Positions 38,191-52,023 of a stretch of DNA of 64,000 bases are shown in pieces. Numbering within the stretch: the stretch's first letter is position 1; each line of letters starts with the position of its first letter. The notes under the pieces were generated by a model. That model had not been told where the DNA came from and made no database searches. It saw nothing but the letters and a program-made list of their open reading frames with translations. The DNA lies in the NCBI GenBank assembly GCA_033002965.1, contig JAURVB010012434.1, forward strand, positions 1 through 64,000, written 5' to 3'. Position numbers and translations under genes: made by a program. The stretch is from Piper betle (taxonomy: Eukaryota > Streptophyta > Magnoliopsida > Piperales > Piperaceae).

Positions 38191-39076
38191 CATGGTTGCA
38201 TAAATCGGAATCGGTTTTCCAGCGAATCGGAATCGGAATCGGAATCGGTCTGAATCGGCCAGGAATCGGTTCAGTTGAATCGGTCCAAATTAATTTAATC
38301 AGTTATATATAATAATTTGACAATTTATAATATAAATATATTAAAATTAAGTATTGATGTTATTTTGATATTATTCTGTGTATTATAGTTTTTGATATTT
38401 TTAAATATTTTTTAAGATTTTTTAAATTATTTCGAATTAATTATTATTTTTGACTCGAGTTAGACTCGAGTCAACTTTTAATTACAAGAATGCCACCGTG
38501 CGATTTTTACCCCCCGCCGCCACCGGCCCGGTCGGCGGCGAGTCTCGCGGCGGCGATGTCGGAGGATGTCGGCAGCCCGGCCGGACGAACCGTCGGCGGC
38601 CCGGAGCCGGCGGCGGAGTCGGCGGCGATTCGTGCGTGCCCGATTCGGTCCGGCCACGGGTGGGCGGCGACGTTGCGAGGTCGACGGCGAGGTCGGCAGC
38701 CCGGTCGGCGGCGAGCGCGGAGTCGGGGCCGCACGGCGGAGGCGGAAACCGGGCGGCGGCGGGCGGACGAGCGGCGGCGGTGTCAGGGAGCGGGTTTGAT
38801 TTTAGGTTTTTAAAATCCAAATTACCATTTTACCCATGCTTAAATAATTTAATAAAAATCATACCTAGGGTATTTTGGTAATTTCCTAAAAAAACCGATT
38901 CCGATTTAAATCGGCCGATTCCGATTCCGATTTAAATCGGTCGGAATCGGCCGAACTCGGCCGATTCCGGGGCCGATTCGGGGCCGCCCGATTCGGCCCG
39001 AAATCGGATCGGCGCGACGCCGATCCGATTTAAATCGGCCGATTCCGCACGGAATCAGCCGATTTCTGCAACACTG
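38191..39076 (-). mobile_element. Non-autonomous hAT element 2, deletion relative of element 1
   Basis: The ends are CATGGTTGCATAAATCGG and, as reverse complement, CAGTGTTGCAGAAATCGG, with GAATCGG subterminal arrays at both sides. An exact 8-bp duplication flanks it. The right part (38815-39000) is the reverse complement of the left part of element 1, including an ATTTAAGCATGGGTAAAA-type stretch (element 1, about 2430-2460). It therefore lies in opposite orientation and has lost the transposase. A GC-rich block (38500-38790) and a GACTCGAGT/ATTACAAGAATGCC segment (38450-38495) fill the interior. Confidence 0.92.
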
Positions 39077-39084
39077 CCTTAAAC
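39077..39084. repeat. Right 8-bp target duplication of hAT element 2
   Basis: CCTTAAAC, identical to 38183-38190. Confidence 0.92.
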
Positions 39085-39198
39085 AAAGCGATGTCTCTCA
39101 ATTATCAATAATCTTTTATCGTTGAAAAAAACTATCAAACATCTTCCAGAATAAAGAAGGCAGGCAAAAGCGTGCAAGTATTAGTTACCCAGTATTAT

Positions 39199-39303
39199 AC
39201 TCCTTCATGCTTGATGCCATTGTACTTGGTTTTGTGCATAATCACAATCATTTGGTTGGAATCTACAGAGTAAGCTGTCCGCAATTTGCCACATACAGGC
39301 CTC
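39199..39303 (-). other. Possible orphan last exon
   Basis: After a good acceptor (GCATTATTTCAG) the minus strand is open in two frames. One encodes GKLRTAYSVDSNQMIVIMHK and further residues up to a TAA near 39199, with protein-like composition. No matching upstream exon was found between here and 40276, and the protein is not recognised. It could be the end of a lost or undetected gene, or chance. Confidence 0.25.
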
Positions 39304-39309
39304 CTGAAA

Positions 39310-40276
39310 TAATGCAAACTGGTTAGCATAACAGTATGATGCATTATTGTTTTATAGTTACACATATTAAATTGTATAATAAAACAGAGTTGGTTAGCTG
39401 AAACAAACAAGAAACAAGAAACAAAAAAACAGTTTAACTAGGAGAGAAATCATGTCAGTGCCGACTATATCATGTTTTCCATAAAAATTATAACCAGTAT
39501 AATCAATGTCGGTAATGGTCGGGAGATTGACCCCAATTCTGTCGATACTCAATAGTGTACTTCCTTGTTATGATGGGCACGTTCAAGACTAGAACAAGTC
39601 TGACAATACATCTTTAGTGAACAAGGGGCTGCGGGAGGCAAACCGGAAGACCTATTTACCAGCCTCCTCCTTTATATATATATATATATAAACAAAACCA
39701 AGCCACCCTTCTCCTCACATATTAAAAAACGAATAAATTTTGGTTAAAAATTTTAATCATTTACAAAATGGGTAGATTGGAAATAAAATGGTTACGGCTA
39801 ACTGTTTTACCTCTTTACCTAAATTAAGCGTTCCAATTTAGTTATTAGAAATATATAAATTAGTTCTAATGCATGAGAAAAATATTATTTTTTAAAGATG
39901 AGTTTAATTTGCAAGATTTACTTTCAATTTCATTAATGTTGCTAGATTCAAATGGGTGATTAATCTTAATCATACATTCCAAAGACTAGGTTGAAACTTA
40001 ACCGAATTGCACACAATTCAACCAGCTGTGAAAAAGTAACAAAATGGTTAAGGTCGATGGTGTGGCATATGCAATTTGTTTCAGTGAATGCAAAAATCAT
40101 AATTTTGCAAGATAAGAGTTGCGAGGAAAAGGGAAAAACAGGTAATAGATACACGATTATCAGACTCATTGAAATCTATGAAGTAACAAAAAAGGGGGCC
40201 AAAAAGAGAATGACATCAACCAGCAACAAAGCCATTTTATTTACTTACAAATAAATATCCGCTGCAATTTGCCTAG
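39310..40276. other. 3' flank of the hydrolase-like gene
   Basis: AT-rich, with a TA microsatellite at about 39674-39691. No further structure was identified. Confidence 0.4.
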
Positions 40277-43200
40277 TCAAATGTTCAACTCTTGAAGGCC
40301 CGGTTGCAAAGCATCAAACATCAACTCCACTTCTCTCAGGTTGACATTCTCCAGTGTTGGCGGATCCCACTTAGGATTCTGCGCAAGTCAAATAATTTTC
40401 AGAGGTAGTACGATCATAAAACTAAAAATTGCCACACTTCCATATATGACACCAATTACGAGTTATGCTCACTTTACCACATGTATACGCCATGACATAT
40501 AGTAAAATTAGTAAGATTTAACTAGAATAGAAAGCTACTATATGAAGAGCACAGCACAAACTTGTCTTGAACACAACAATTTGTCAGCTATCCCATAATG
40601 CTTTTTTAAAAACACTGCAGTCAATCAAATAAAAAAACTGATGCAATAAGATGTGAACCTGATCTTTGTCCACCAAGACTGCCCGAACACCTTCAGAAAA
40701 GTCATTTCGCAAAGAGGATCTCAATGCCATCCGATATTCAGTCTTCATGACACCAGACAACTAATGCCACCGGTAAAGAAGTCAATTTTTTCATGCCATT
40801 AATCCCAACTTAACTGGGAGATAGTGTTAGATATTGATGATGATGATAATCGCATACTAGTCAATCTGAGTGCAAAAATTTATTACTTTAGACAAAGAAT
40901 GATCATTGTTTCCTTGTGCTGCGACAACTTCTGAGAAATGCTTTTCAGTTAAGTAGAGGGAAAATGGGGCACCCTTTCCCAGTCCTAAAAGTGCTTCAGT
41001 AGCCCATCCTGACACTTTGAAACAAACAGCGTAGAGGAGCACAGGTATCGGTTAGAACATCCCTTGTGACTATTTTATGAGAAATCATTGTCCATTGAAT
41101 ATTCTTAAAAATTCTGCTCATGAATCATTGCTAATAGGAAACAATTGAGAATGAAGTACATTTCATGATTACATCATCATCACAGGACAAATTTATTGTG
41201 CTTATAGATATGATAGAGAATTATTGCCAGATTTCAATGGTCAGTTGCACCTAAAACTGACCAAATTAACAGGTGTGGATGCATTAAATTCAAACATTTG
41301 AGATCTTATCCGATTTGTTGAATGGAGCACACAATTGCTGTCCTCAAGAAATCATGGCATGGAGGTGGATTGCGTCAAACAATGCATTAGAACATCGTAA
41401 TCTATGATAAATACTATACCCGCAATGTCTGTACTGTGCTGGTGTCTTTTCAAATCTTCAGTTATTTCAACAACTGATTTATTTGTGCCAAACGTGGACA
41501 CTATCTCAGGTAAACGCTTTTTTAACTCAGCATCTGATTCAGGATTTTTTGTATGTTCCACCAACAGTGCTTGCACGTCCTTATGTGCATCCTCAGAGCT
41601 ACAGACATGAAAAACCAAGCATAATTATGTAGAAGCTTATAAACAAATCTAAATATAAATTGAGATGCGATATAAATCTCATAAAATGGTAAAAGAACTG
41701 CAACTCATTTTCTGAGGATAACTGACTCTTAACTGCGGAGTGCGATAAACATAACACATAAGATTGTGGCTCACAGATTTTAAAAAGAAAAATAGAAAGA
41801 ATGACTTAAGCCCCCACGATTTAACAGACAGACCCATTGAACATCACTTTTATTTAGGACTAGCATGCGTGCTCAAGTGAGTGAATATGTATGAATTTCA
41901 GTGTGTTTTTCTTTAACTTCTTTTACAATGGCAGTTCATGTAAGTAGGCATTTCCCAGTTTGTTACTGAAAGCAGGCATCATCATTAAAAAAATACCACT
42001 ACATGTAAGTACAATGAAGGATCCTTTTTTCGCCAAATAGTCACTGTCACCCCCTTTCCATGTGCGCATGCATTTTTCCAAGAAATCATAAAGCCTTTCA
42101 CCAAAAAATTGAACTTACAAGTTGAATCCAAGGAGAGCCTCCCTCAGTGAAAGCAAACTTCCCGATGGTACATAATGAGTACCAAGGCCTACGTATAAGG
42201 CATCAGCTGGAGATGATATTCTTTTTCCAGTCAATCCCAAATAAGATCCTGCAACACATTACAAACACCGTCATGAGTTGTGCAAATTGAAGTAAAATTG
42301 CCAGTTCAAAAATAACTATACGTAGCAAATGACAATGGCATACAACATTATCAAGCAGTGAAAACTAATATTTGATTTTGGCTGCAACATGATTCTAGAC
42401 TTGGGCAGGGTTATCGGAGGTAAATATTTATCTTAAAGAAGCAGTCTCTCCAGCAACAAGGGCCAATATTTTATTAATTAACTCATATAAGAGAGCCATC
42501 ATATGTTAGAATAGTAAGTATTCAGTGTTATATGCATATCAGAAGTTGTGTCACATAAAATAATTACATTCTATGAGAAATAATATGATTGTAACATTTC
42601 CTCAATCCTGGTACAGAGAATGTGCCATAATTAAGCAGTACTTGCACTATTTGAAAGACCATTGTTGCAAGTAAGACTTTAACAAAAATTACCTGGGTGT
42701 TTTACTGAATTTTTTAATTATTTGTAAATTTGTAAATGAATAATCATATTTTAGAGTTTTTATTAAAATGTGATCAGGAAGCTAATTTGGAATTTGCTCA
42801 ATTTCCTCTAGAAAATATGAGCCATTTATAAAGTTTTAGCCCTTGATGCTCTTTTATGGTTGATTATTGGTGTAATCTTATCTAGGATACTGAAACATTG
42901 TTTTATGTAACATCAGATGCATCGCACCCCCAGTAATAACTAAAATGGTATGCAATTTTAGGCTATTTCCATGAGTGATTAAAAATTAAAAAAAGAAAAG
43001 AAAAACGAAATCAACCACTGTACCAATGGCTCCATCTCCTGGACCATGTGCTGTGATGAAAGCAAAGCCAACATCAGGGAATAAGCCAATACCATTCTCT
43101 GGCATTGCAAGCTGAGTTTTCTGGCAGTCATAAAGTAAAGGGGGAAATCAAACTGCTTTTTAAAGCACCAGGAAAGAAGCAGCTAGGATCATACAAATGC

Positions 43201-44853
43201 ATAACATAAATAAGCAGAAAATATAGAAGAATCAAAGTACACAATAAAAGAAGGTGTTCTTACTTCAGTGACAACCCTATATCGACCATGGCCTGATAGG
43301 CCAATTCCAAAACCCATGGTCAGACCATCCATAAAAGAGACATAAGGCTTATTATAGCCAGCAATTTTGCTAATCAATGAATACTCTGCAGCAAAAACCT
43401 GCAAGAATGCACTGACATCAAATCTTAACATTACATGAGCAAACCTCAAGTTTTTTTAATGAAGCACTATATATTGACTAAGAGCCTACATAATAATAAA
43501 TGTTGTTAAACGTAGAAATTGCCACAATGAATGCAAGGCACATGTTGCAGCAACATATAAACTAGCCTTAGACCCTACGTAGACAATCTGCCAACAACTT
43601 TAAGATTGGTGGAAGTGTAACAAGCTGCTTGCATCTTCAGAATAAAACCATATCAAATCAAACTGTCTTAACATGGTGTAGAAGTTTCCATCTCCAGTTC
43701 CGGATTCACACTAGGCCACAAATGTTCTCTTTATTATATCATGTAACATAAACAATTCTGCAACTAGTACGGCAAAAATAAACCATAAAAAGTGTAATAA
43801 ATCGTTATAACACCCCTGCTCCATTAATACAATAAACACATAAAGCTTCCACAAGAAGTTATTACGTCTGATGCATAGTCTCTCGTGTCAGAAGTCATGT
43901 TAAGACAGAAATTTTTTACGGCAAATTAGTTTTACCTGTAAGCATAAAATTATGAATTAGCAAGTTTAGAGGTTAAATAAGAACCCTAAGATCTGGGAGC
44001 ATTTCATAATGTCACGAAACTGTAAAATCAGTAAAATGTAGTTTGTAGCAAGTCCCAGGATTGAGACAAACAACTACTTAAAGCTAACTCTTGTTAAAGA
44101 TAAGCCTACTTGTGTTTGAGGATCAAACTAAATGAGGGCCATGTTCGTCTCGTGAACATCTACGATCAACAATTAAAAAAATTCATACAATGTCACAAAT
44201 ACACACATTCAATTAAAGGAAATAGCAACAATCCACCCATTAAACCTTCTGGACGAGAGGCGTGCTTTTGTCCTTTTGAATTTCGGAAACAACACCCTTG
44301 ATATCCATTCCTGCAGTAGCCATCAAGCATGGTTAGTACAACAGTTCAAGGCAAACGCACAAACCCCCACTCCAAAGAGATCAACTCGCACATAAAACCA
44401 TCACCAGCACAAAACGCGCGCGGGGAACTCCCCTCCACCAAGACGCACTTCACTTTCGGATCCACGTCCCACCGGTCGAGATAGCCCTTGTACTTCAAGT
44501 CCATCTCTGCATCATTTTGCGCATACCATGTTCCACCATCGATGTCAATTTTACAAAATCAGAGAAAAGATCATCAAACGAAATTTCCGCGAAAACGTGG
44601 TCGATCGGAGGAGGAAGATGGACGGAAACAAACCGAGGTTCATGGCGTTGAGGGCCTTGGGGCGATCGAGGGTGATGACGGCGAGGCCGTTGGGGAAGAC
44701 GGCGCCATTCACGAAGTCGCCGCTGCCCGCCATTGTTGAGAGGCTGCGAAGGCGGCGGGGTCCGGCGGAGGAGTTGGTGGCGCGGAGGAGGGAGAGCGCC
44801 GACGCCGACGCCGACGCCGCTCGGAGGTGGGAACGAGTGAGTAGGACACGCAT
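40277..44853 (-). CDS. 3-hydroxyisobutyryl-CoA hydrolase-like protein, mitochondrial
   Basis: Ten exons on the minus strand (44853-44634, 44506-44405, 44310-44246, 43398-43264, 43120-43024, 42248-42119, 41598-41420, 41008-40887, 40760-40659, 40378-40277), all with GT..AG introns, give 417 residues and a TGA stop. This is the normal length of the plant HIBCH-like group. It is an enoyl-CoA hydratase/isomerase fold: FCAGGMDIK spans the exon 2/3 junction, [13 protein letters not shown] is in exon 4, and [13 protein letters not shown] in exon 5 holds the Glu and Asp expected of the hydrolase branch. The Arg/Ser/Ala-rich N-terminus fits a mitochondrial presequence. HIBCH acts in valine breakdown; the exact substrate of this plant paralogue group is not settled. 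An in-frame ATG at 44901 is an alternative start. The gene looks intact. Confidence 0.93.
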
Positions 44854-44901
44854 GTCTTCGCCACTGAGTGGAAGCAAACCGGTCCCGACTCCTTTTACCA
44901 T

Positions 44902-46443
44902 TTTATTTCTTTATATTATTATACACATTTTGTTACATATGTAATTTTATTTTGTATAAAAATTTAAGAAAGGTTCGTTACCACCATAAAAAATCACTGA
45001 ATTTACAAAATTATACACAACATTGATATTTGGAAATTATAATTAATAGGATATTTTTTGTTCAAAAGTGTTAAAAAAAGAAGAAGAAAAAGAAATCAAC
45101 TGTCCTTGATATTTTGTGACATTTTGTAAAAAATTTTAAACATGTTGCTACCATTTTATCTTTTATTAATATTCTATTAAATACTTTTTTTAACTTTTAT
45201 CATTATATTTTTATTTTTATATTTTTAATAAATGGCCTTAAAGCGACGCAATCATAATAAAGGAAAACATCTTAAATACTACCTAGTTGGATTTGATTTT
45301 AGTCTACTTGGTCGGTTTGAAAATAGTATAAATGACATAAATATTTTAAAATAATTAATTTTATTAAAATTAGTTGTGTTTAGTTTATTTTAAATAAAAA
45401 TAATATTAAATTTATTAATTTATATACAAATTAAGTATGACTATATTTAAATAAAAATACAAAATAAATATAATTACTTTATATGCAAATTAAATATGAT
45501 TATATTTAAATAAAAATATAAATAAATATAATTACTTTATATGACTCACTCATATATTCTTTAAGGAAAAATTAAAATTTCTTTTGATTAAAAAGTATTA
45601 TGTATATATATATATATATATATATAATTTTAGAGTAAATAAAGTGAACAATACTATATATATATATATATTCGGCCAGTTCATAATTTATCCCATGGTC
45701 AAGTCCTAACCCCATGACACAGCCCTGCCATCGTAGCTCGCACTTTCCCATTAGCCGGACTCATTGTCCAAGCCAGAAGCTGTGGTCCCCAACTTGTTGA
45801 AGTTGGGACCATCAGCTACCCCTCCTGGTGCAATCCGCTACCATCACCATATGGGCTTCGTCATGTTAGTTACCAGATACGTGGAAGGACGATAACAAGG
45901 AAGAAAAGAGATGAGGATGGGTGGTCGAGAATCTTTAGGAGGGAGGGTGTTGATGGTAGTTCTCCTTCATAAATACTTTCACTCTACGAGGGTAGAAAGG
46001 GGGCTCAGTGCTGTACAGAAGACGAGGAGAAAACAGCTAGGAGGAAAGAAAGAAGAAGAAGAAGAAAGATGAAATAAGAAAGAAGAGGAGCCCTTTTGCT
46101 AAAGATCCATCTTCGATGACCCCCAAGGCCTCCCTGGAGACCACCTAGCTGAGATCTATTGTTGGAGAAGCTCGAAGTCACCGAAAAAGCCTCAAGAAGC
46201 CCCCTACTAGAGCTGTGAAACATCATCAAACAACCATCTTTTTGGCCTCCATCTGACAAAGCCGAAGCCGCTGCTGGTTGAAAAGAACCTCCATTTGACT
46301 TCTCTTATTGTCAGGAACAAAACCAAGCCAAACTCTACCACTAAAAAGCACCGTTGTCGAAAAATAGCCAAGTGGCCCACTGAAGAAGAAATGAGTAAAA
46401 ATTAGAAACACATTGCCAAGTTTAAGGCCTATGTCTGGCTAGC
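44902..46443. other. Promoter side of the hydrolase-like gene and AT-rich spacer
   Basis: Very AT-rich. A near-duplicate block of about 61 bp occurs twice at 45421-45541, and TA repeats occur at 45604-45626 and 45654-45671. 45700-46443 is less AT-rich, of unknown nature, and is continued at 52358 beyond the nested LTRs. Confidence 0.4.
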
Positions 46444-46448
46444 CCAGG
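46444..46448. repeat. Left target duplication of LTR copy C
   Basis: CCAGG, compared with CCAAG at 52353-52357 (one mismatch). Confidence 0.55.
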
Positions 46449-47748
46449 TGTAAAACCTGTGACTCGGGTTATGATTTTATACTCACGGACCGATTGGTTT
46501 AACCGTCAGTCTGAGTCAAGTCAGTTTTAGAATACATACGCCGAGCTAAGGCCGGTTATATGTTATGAGCCATGAGGGTCAATTATACCCGAGTGTATGA
46601 TAATAACGTCAATAAAATAACATAAAAATGAGTAATCAGAATATGCGGCAGTATGCTAGATTTTTAGTATTTCATACATTAGACGGTGAAAAATTAGAAT
46701 TAGGTTGTTTATCATGTTAGGATGTGTTAGATAGGATTTTGGGTGGGTTAGTGGGTTAGAACATGTTAGTTTAATTATTTGAGCATATTTTAATTTGTAG
46801 AATTTTATCATATTTATTTAATATTTTTTAAGAAATTAATTATGAATATTGACTCGAAGTAAGAGCGACTTAAAGTCTTAATTACAAGACTGTCCCCAAC
46901 TTCTTCCCTTCTTCTTCTTATTTCTCCTCCTTGGTTCCTCTTCCAAGCCACCCGCCACCTCTCTTTTTCTTCCTCCCCCTGCTCTGCTGGCAACTGCCCT
47001 TGCCACCACTGACCACCATCACCTCGGCGACCACCTCGCCCCCTTTGCCGTCGACTCTGCCTCACCTCCGGCCCTTCTTCTTTCCTTCTCTCCTTCCTTT
47101 CTCTTTGCTTTCCACCCTTGGTTGCCACCACCGTTGCCTGCATGTGTCACCGCCAGCCATCAACGCCAGCAATGACCTCTGGCGACCCTCTCTAGCCCTT
47201 CCCTTACCCTTTTTGACCATTCCACGGCTTGTACGATGACATGCAAGGTGACCCTTGCTTAAAATAGGGTCGTCGCTTGCATGCACGTTCACCGACGACT
47301 ACCGCCACCGCTGACCAGTCACGCACCACCTCCGGCCACACAAATTACCCCCTTAGCCGACCTCGATCATCCCTAGTCTTCTCCCCATTCCCTAGCTGAC
47401 CCATAGTTTGTACGCCCTCACCTTAGCCGACCACCACTCACAGCTATTGCCACCGGCAACTGGCCGGCCAGTGGTGCTCCGACCATGACGAGCTACCTTC
47501 CTCTTCTCAGCGTAGCCTTGGGCTGCAACCACAGCTGCCATCTCCATCCTCACGGCATTGGCAATTGTGGTCGTCGCCGTCGTCGCCGAGTCATCTTCAA
47601 CCTAGGTATGAAGATTTAATCTTTATTTTATTTTATATATGAATGACCATCATAAGCATGTACATCATTCGATTGTGTACTAATTTTAGGGTTTTGAAAT
47701 CATGTTGTTGCAATTATGAACAAAATAATTGATTAGTTAATTAAAAAT

Positions 47749-47753
47749 GTGTG
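47749..47753. repeat. Left target duplication of LTR copy D
   Basis: GTGTG, identical to 50568-50572. Confidence 0.75.
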
Positions 47754-50567
47754 TGTAATACCCCAAATCTGGTTCACGCTCATGAACCAAACTGGCATAC
47801 TATAGGCCCCGGTTAGGTCGGCTAACCCAAATCCAACTCGTACGGATCTAATCTCGGCGTCTTAAGATGAAGATACGACTCGTCATACATGGATGAATGC
47901 ACGGAATCCTAACATGATACTACATGGATGACATACAAACTAAATTACATACCAATACAATTACGATCAAATCAGTAAAAATTCTAAAATAACACGGACA
48001 AAATCTCCCCTAACCTGTCAAATAATATATATAAATATATATGCATGCATCAACAATTTCATTCACACAAAATCTAATCTACTATACACTCATTTTGAAG
48101 CTTGGGTCTCAACCCACAATGCTTCCACTGCGCAATCTATTCACATTTCCTTTTCCTGTCATCATGTCTTAGTATTTAATCTCATTATGTCTTCAAATTT
48201 TAGCATTTAATCACATCACATCAATATAATAATATCATAACAAAATATAACCACTCAATCCACTGACATATGTGCAAGGGAAGATAGTGCTCTTCCGTCC
48301 AAACTGGCTCCTCCAACTCGTGATTATTACCTACATATAATATAAAAATACGTCAGTAACAAGTGTTACTGGTTCAGAAAATAAAATAACTATAACAAGT
48401 TGGCTATGAGACTAAACTCTCATATGAAAGAAAACATCATATACTCCTCATGAACACTTTGAAGGGCACCTATTGAGGAGCCACTGGGCTGCAGACCCGG
48501 TAGCGTCCCGAACTGATTGATTTGTTGTTGTTGATGCCTCTCTCAACATTTTCTTACTTCATTTTCTGGTCTCAAATCCTAAGCCCTCTTCTTACCTCCA
48601 TATTTCTCCTGGCCTTGACCACGAAGGCCGAATACTCTCAGGCAGTCACCTTTAGTACCCTTTGAACCACAAGTCTGGACATGCGCTGTACTAAACAATA
48701 CCCATAAACCTCCACGTTCTCTGGGTGTGAGGAACTCAAACGCGCTCCATCTCTCATCTCACTGGAAACTCGATAAAATTATATATATAGGCATGGGAAG
48801 GGATTTATATAATAGGCCTGAAGGCAACTTGTGGTGGATCTTGTTTTCGAAATCATCCTTGAGGGATCTCATCCTCAAGGGGTTATTAATCCGGAAAACT
48901 GTTCGGTTAAATGGCCCGAGTTAAGCGGGATCCGATAAAACGCCACTTAACCCATCTTACAAATAATAAAATAAACATACAATAGAAGAGCGTAAAACAG
49001 AGACGAGTCCTAAACAGACCTGGTAGAAGCTCCAAGCGTGTCATCGCGCCTAGGCGGCGAGCTCCTACTTCGTACCTACACATCAAAACTAAATACTAAC
49101 GTCCGCTAACTAAATGATAAATCAAACTCAATGATCAACACACTCACACAATCAAACATCCATCAACAGTCAAATAATCACAAATGTGAAAGCAATTCTA
49201 ACTCATCCTATTCATACCAATTTTATTGTGTTTTCTAAGTTACATCATGGTCACTTATCATGCTCCGACTCAATTTATCTCATTAGATCACTTAACATTC
49301 ATTCGCTATTACCCAATTCATGCAATCATCACTTCACTCATAATTAGGCATTACTCATAACAGTTAATCAAACCTAGCATACTTTGCTAACATTCATCAA
49401 GTTTAAATTATCAATTCGGAGGTAATTATACCTCACGTTGTCAATGATCCGCGACGATTAGGGTTTTGACGCGCATCTCGGAGCTCGAATTCGACACTCG
49501 GCGGCGTCCGAAATTGATCAGGTTCGACTGGATGAACTCAGCAGAAGATCGGCCAAATTCTAGCGAATCCAGTTTTCTGGTTGTTTTTCGGCCGGTTTCA
49601 GCGGTTTTCTGGCAACCTTCCGGCGGTTTTCCAATGACAGTCGCCTGCGGCGTCTACTAGCTGAATAGCATGGGTATTGGATACCATTGGAACCGGCTCG
49701 GTGAGCCCGACTCATCTACGGCATCGATGTGACCGGTGGAGGTGGTGGCTCGCTGAAAATGACAGAAACAGCGGCGGCAGCGATGGGTAAAGAAATTTGG
49801 CCAGTCTGGGCGGCGATGGGCTCTGATCAGGTCGGGGAAGGTCGCTAGAGAGTCGAGGGTGTCGAGGCTACCACTCAATTATGGTGGCGACGGTCACCGG
49901 CGGCGCGATCGACGACAGAAGCGCAACGTGGGCATGGCGCTAGTCGCGGTGGTCCGACGTCGTGGAGGCCGAATGGTGGCCAGGTCTATCAGGGCAGCAC
50001 GGCGATGCCGTGGCTGGGCTAGGCAGCGGCGATCAGCGGTGGTGAGACAAGCAGAGGGTGGCGCGGCTAGGGTTTAGATGGGGAAGAAGGCGTTGGGAGG
50101 GAAGAAAAGGTCTGGTGGCAAACTTGTAAATATTACTTGACTCGTCTCCGACTCGAGTAAAGAATAATAATTAAGTCGTATTAAATCCTTAAAAAAATCT
50201 GGAAAAATCCCATAAAATCAAACAAACACCAAAACATCCTAATGATATGCTCTAAAACTATCAACCCACCCAAACTGCCCGTAACGCGTTCTAACACGAT
50301 AAACGGCCTAAAACTAATTCTACAATCCACTTTATATAAAAATAAAAAAAATAACTAGCATACTCTCATATATTCTGATAACTCATTCTATTCTACTGTG
50401 TTTATGACGTTATCATCATATACTTGGGTACACATGACCCTCGTAGCTCATACACGCGACTGGCGTCCGCTCAGTACAAGCGTTCTAAAACTGACTCGAC
50501 TCAAAAAATAAAGGTCGAACCGACCGATTCTGAATATAAAACCTTAACTCGAATCGTGGGTTTTACA
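47754..50567 (+). mobile_element. LTR-like element, copy D, nested in copy C
   Basis: Starts TGTAATACCCCAAATC and ends GTGGGTTTTACA. It is 2814 bp, in the plus orientation, with a perfect 5-bp duplication GTGTG in copy C. The same internal blocks occur as in copy B (for example GAGGGATCTCATCCTCAAGG at 48851-48882 and CTTAGGGTTTTG-like sequence near 49460). It has a GC-rich patch at 49490-50080. It is younger than copy C. The TG..CA ends with a 5-bp duplication are the best evidence that this family is an LTR retrotransposon reduced to solo LTRs. Confidence 0.82.
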
Positions 50568-50572
50568 GTGTG
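50568..50572. repeat. Right target duplication of LTR copy D
   Basis: GTGTG, identical to 47749-47753. Confidence 0.75.
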
Positions 50573-51984
50573 CATGTCTATATTAATGTTAATTAAGGTG
50601 AATACTTAGACTTGTGAATTACACATTTAGTTCAAATGATTAAATTGTTATGATTGAGTATTAGTTTGATTATTAAGAAGGTTATGATCTTAAATTAGTT
50701 AATTGATATGTTTAAACACATAGTAACAAATTGAGATGTTGATGGCATGATCACGTAGGAATATAGAATTATATGACATGATTGTTAGGATTTGTTGGAT
50801 TGATCAGGATATGCATGCTTGCCCTAGTGTTGTTGACTATTCAATCATGTGATTCATGCAATACCCCGTTGAGAGCTTCTACCATGTCTATTTAGGACTT
50901 GTACTCTTGATTGTTGATATATTCTATTGTTGCTTTGGATTGTATGTTGTAGGACATGTTAAGTGGCGATTTATCGGACCCCACTTAACATGGGTCATTT
51001 AGCAAACAGTTTTTGGAAATTAACAACCCTCGAGGATGAGATCCCTCGAGTCTGACTTTGAAAACAAGATCCATTATAAGTTGTCTTCGAGGCTTAAATT
51101 ATTAAATCTCTTTCCAGGCCTATATAAGTTTTTTGAGTTTTCAATGAGATGAAAGATGGTGAAATTGACTCGCACGTACCGTGAGCAAGTGCACGTGCCA
51201 GTCAAAGCGGGCTTTTGATTAATGAGAAGACTATTTCATTCTTGATGGATCCTGACAACCCGCGTTTTGAGTTCCTTACACTCAGAGAAATGTGGGATTT
51301 ATGGGTACTATTTAGTATAGCGCACGTCCGAACATGTGGCTCAAAGGGTATTAAAGGCGAATCTTGAGATGCCTCGGCCTTTGTGCTCGAGGCGAGGAGA
51401 AATATGGAGGATTAGAGAGGGTTTAGGATAAATTGGTAGTCCAAAAGGATCAAAAGAGAAATGAGAAAATGGCAAGAGAGGCATCAGCCAGTCAGTTTAG
51501 GATGTCATCCTAACTATAGCTTGATGGCTCCTCAGTAGTTACCCTTATGAGAGTTCTGTTGGAGTATATACATGTTTTTCTTTTAATGAGAGTTTGCTCT
51601 CATAAACAACTTGATATTAGTTATTTTCTAGACCAGTGCAACCAATGCTAACAGTTTTCAATTATATATGTAGGTGAACATCAGTTATAACTGGATATAC
51701 TGAACTTGATGAATGAGCTGTGACATCGTTGCACACATATATGCCTGGCAATAAGGCGCTTAATTATGATTCTAGTGAATGTGTAAAACTTGTGATGAAA
51801 TATTTTGATGATGTTTTAATGCATGGTGAACTTATTTTGTGAATGAAGTTGGAAATTTTGAAGTTAGCAAACTTCCAACTATGGTAACATGAGTAATAGA
51901 TGACTCAAGACTCAGCCAGGGATCATGACCGAGAAAAATGGTGTGATGATAAAAGGAGGTGATATTGTGTTATGTTTTATTATC

Positions 51985-52023
<39 letters not shown>

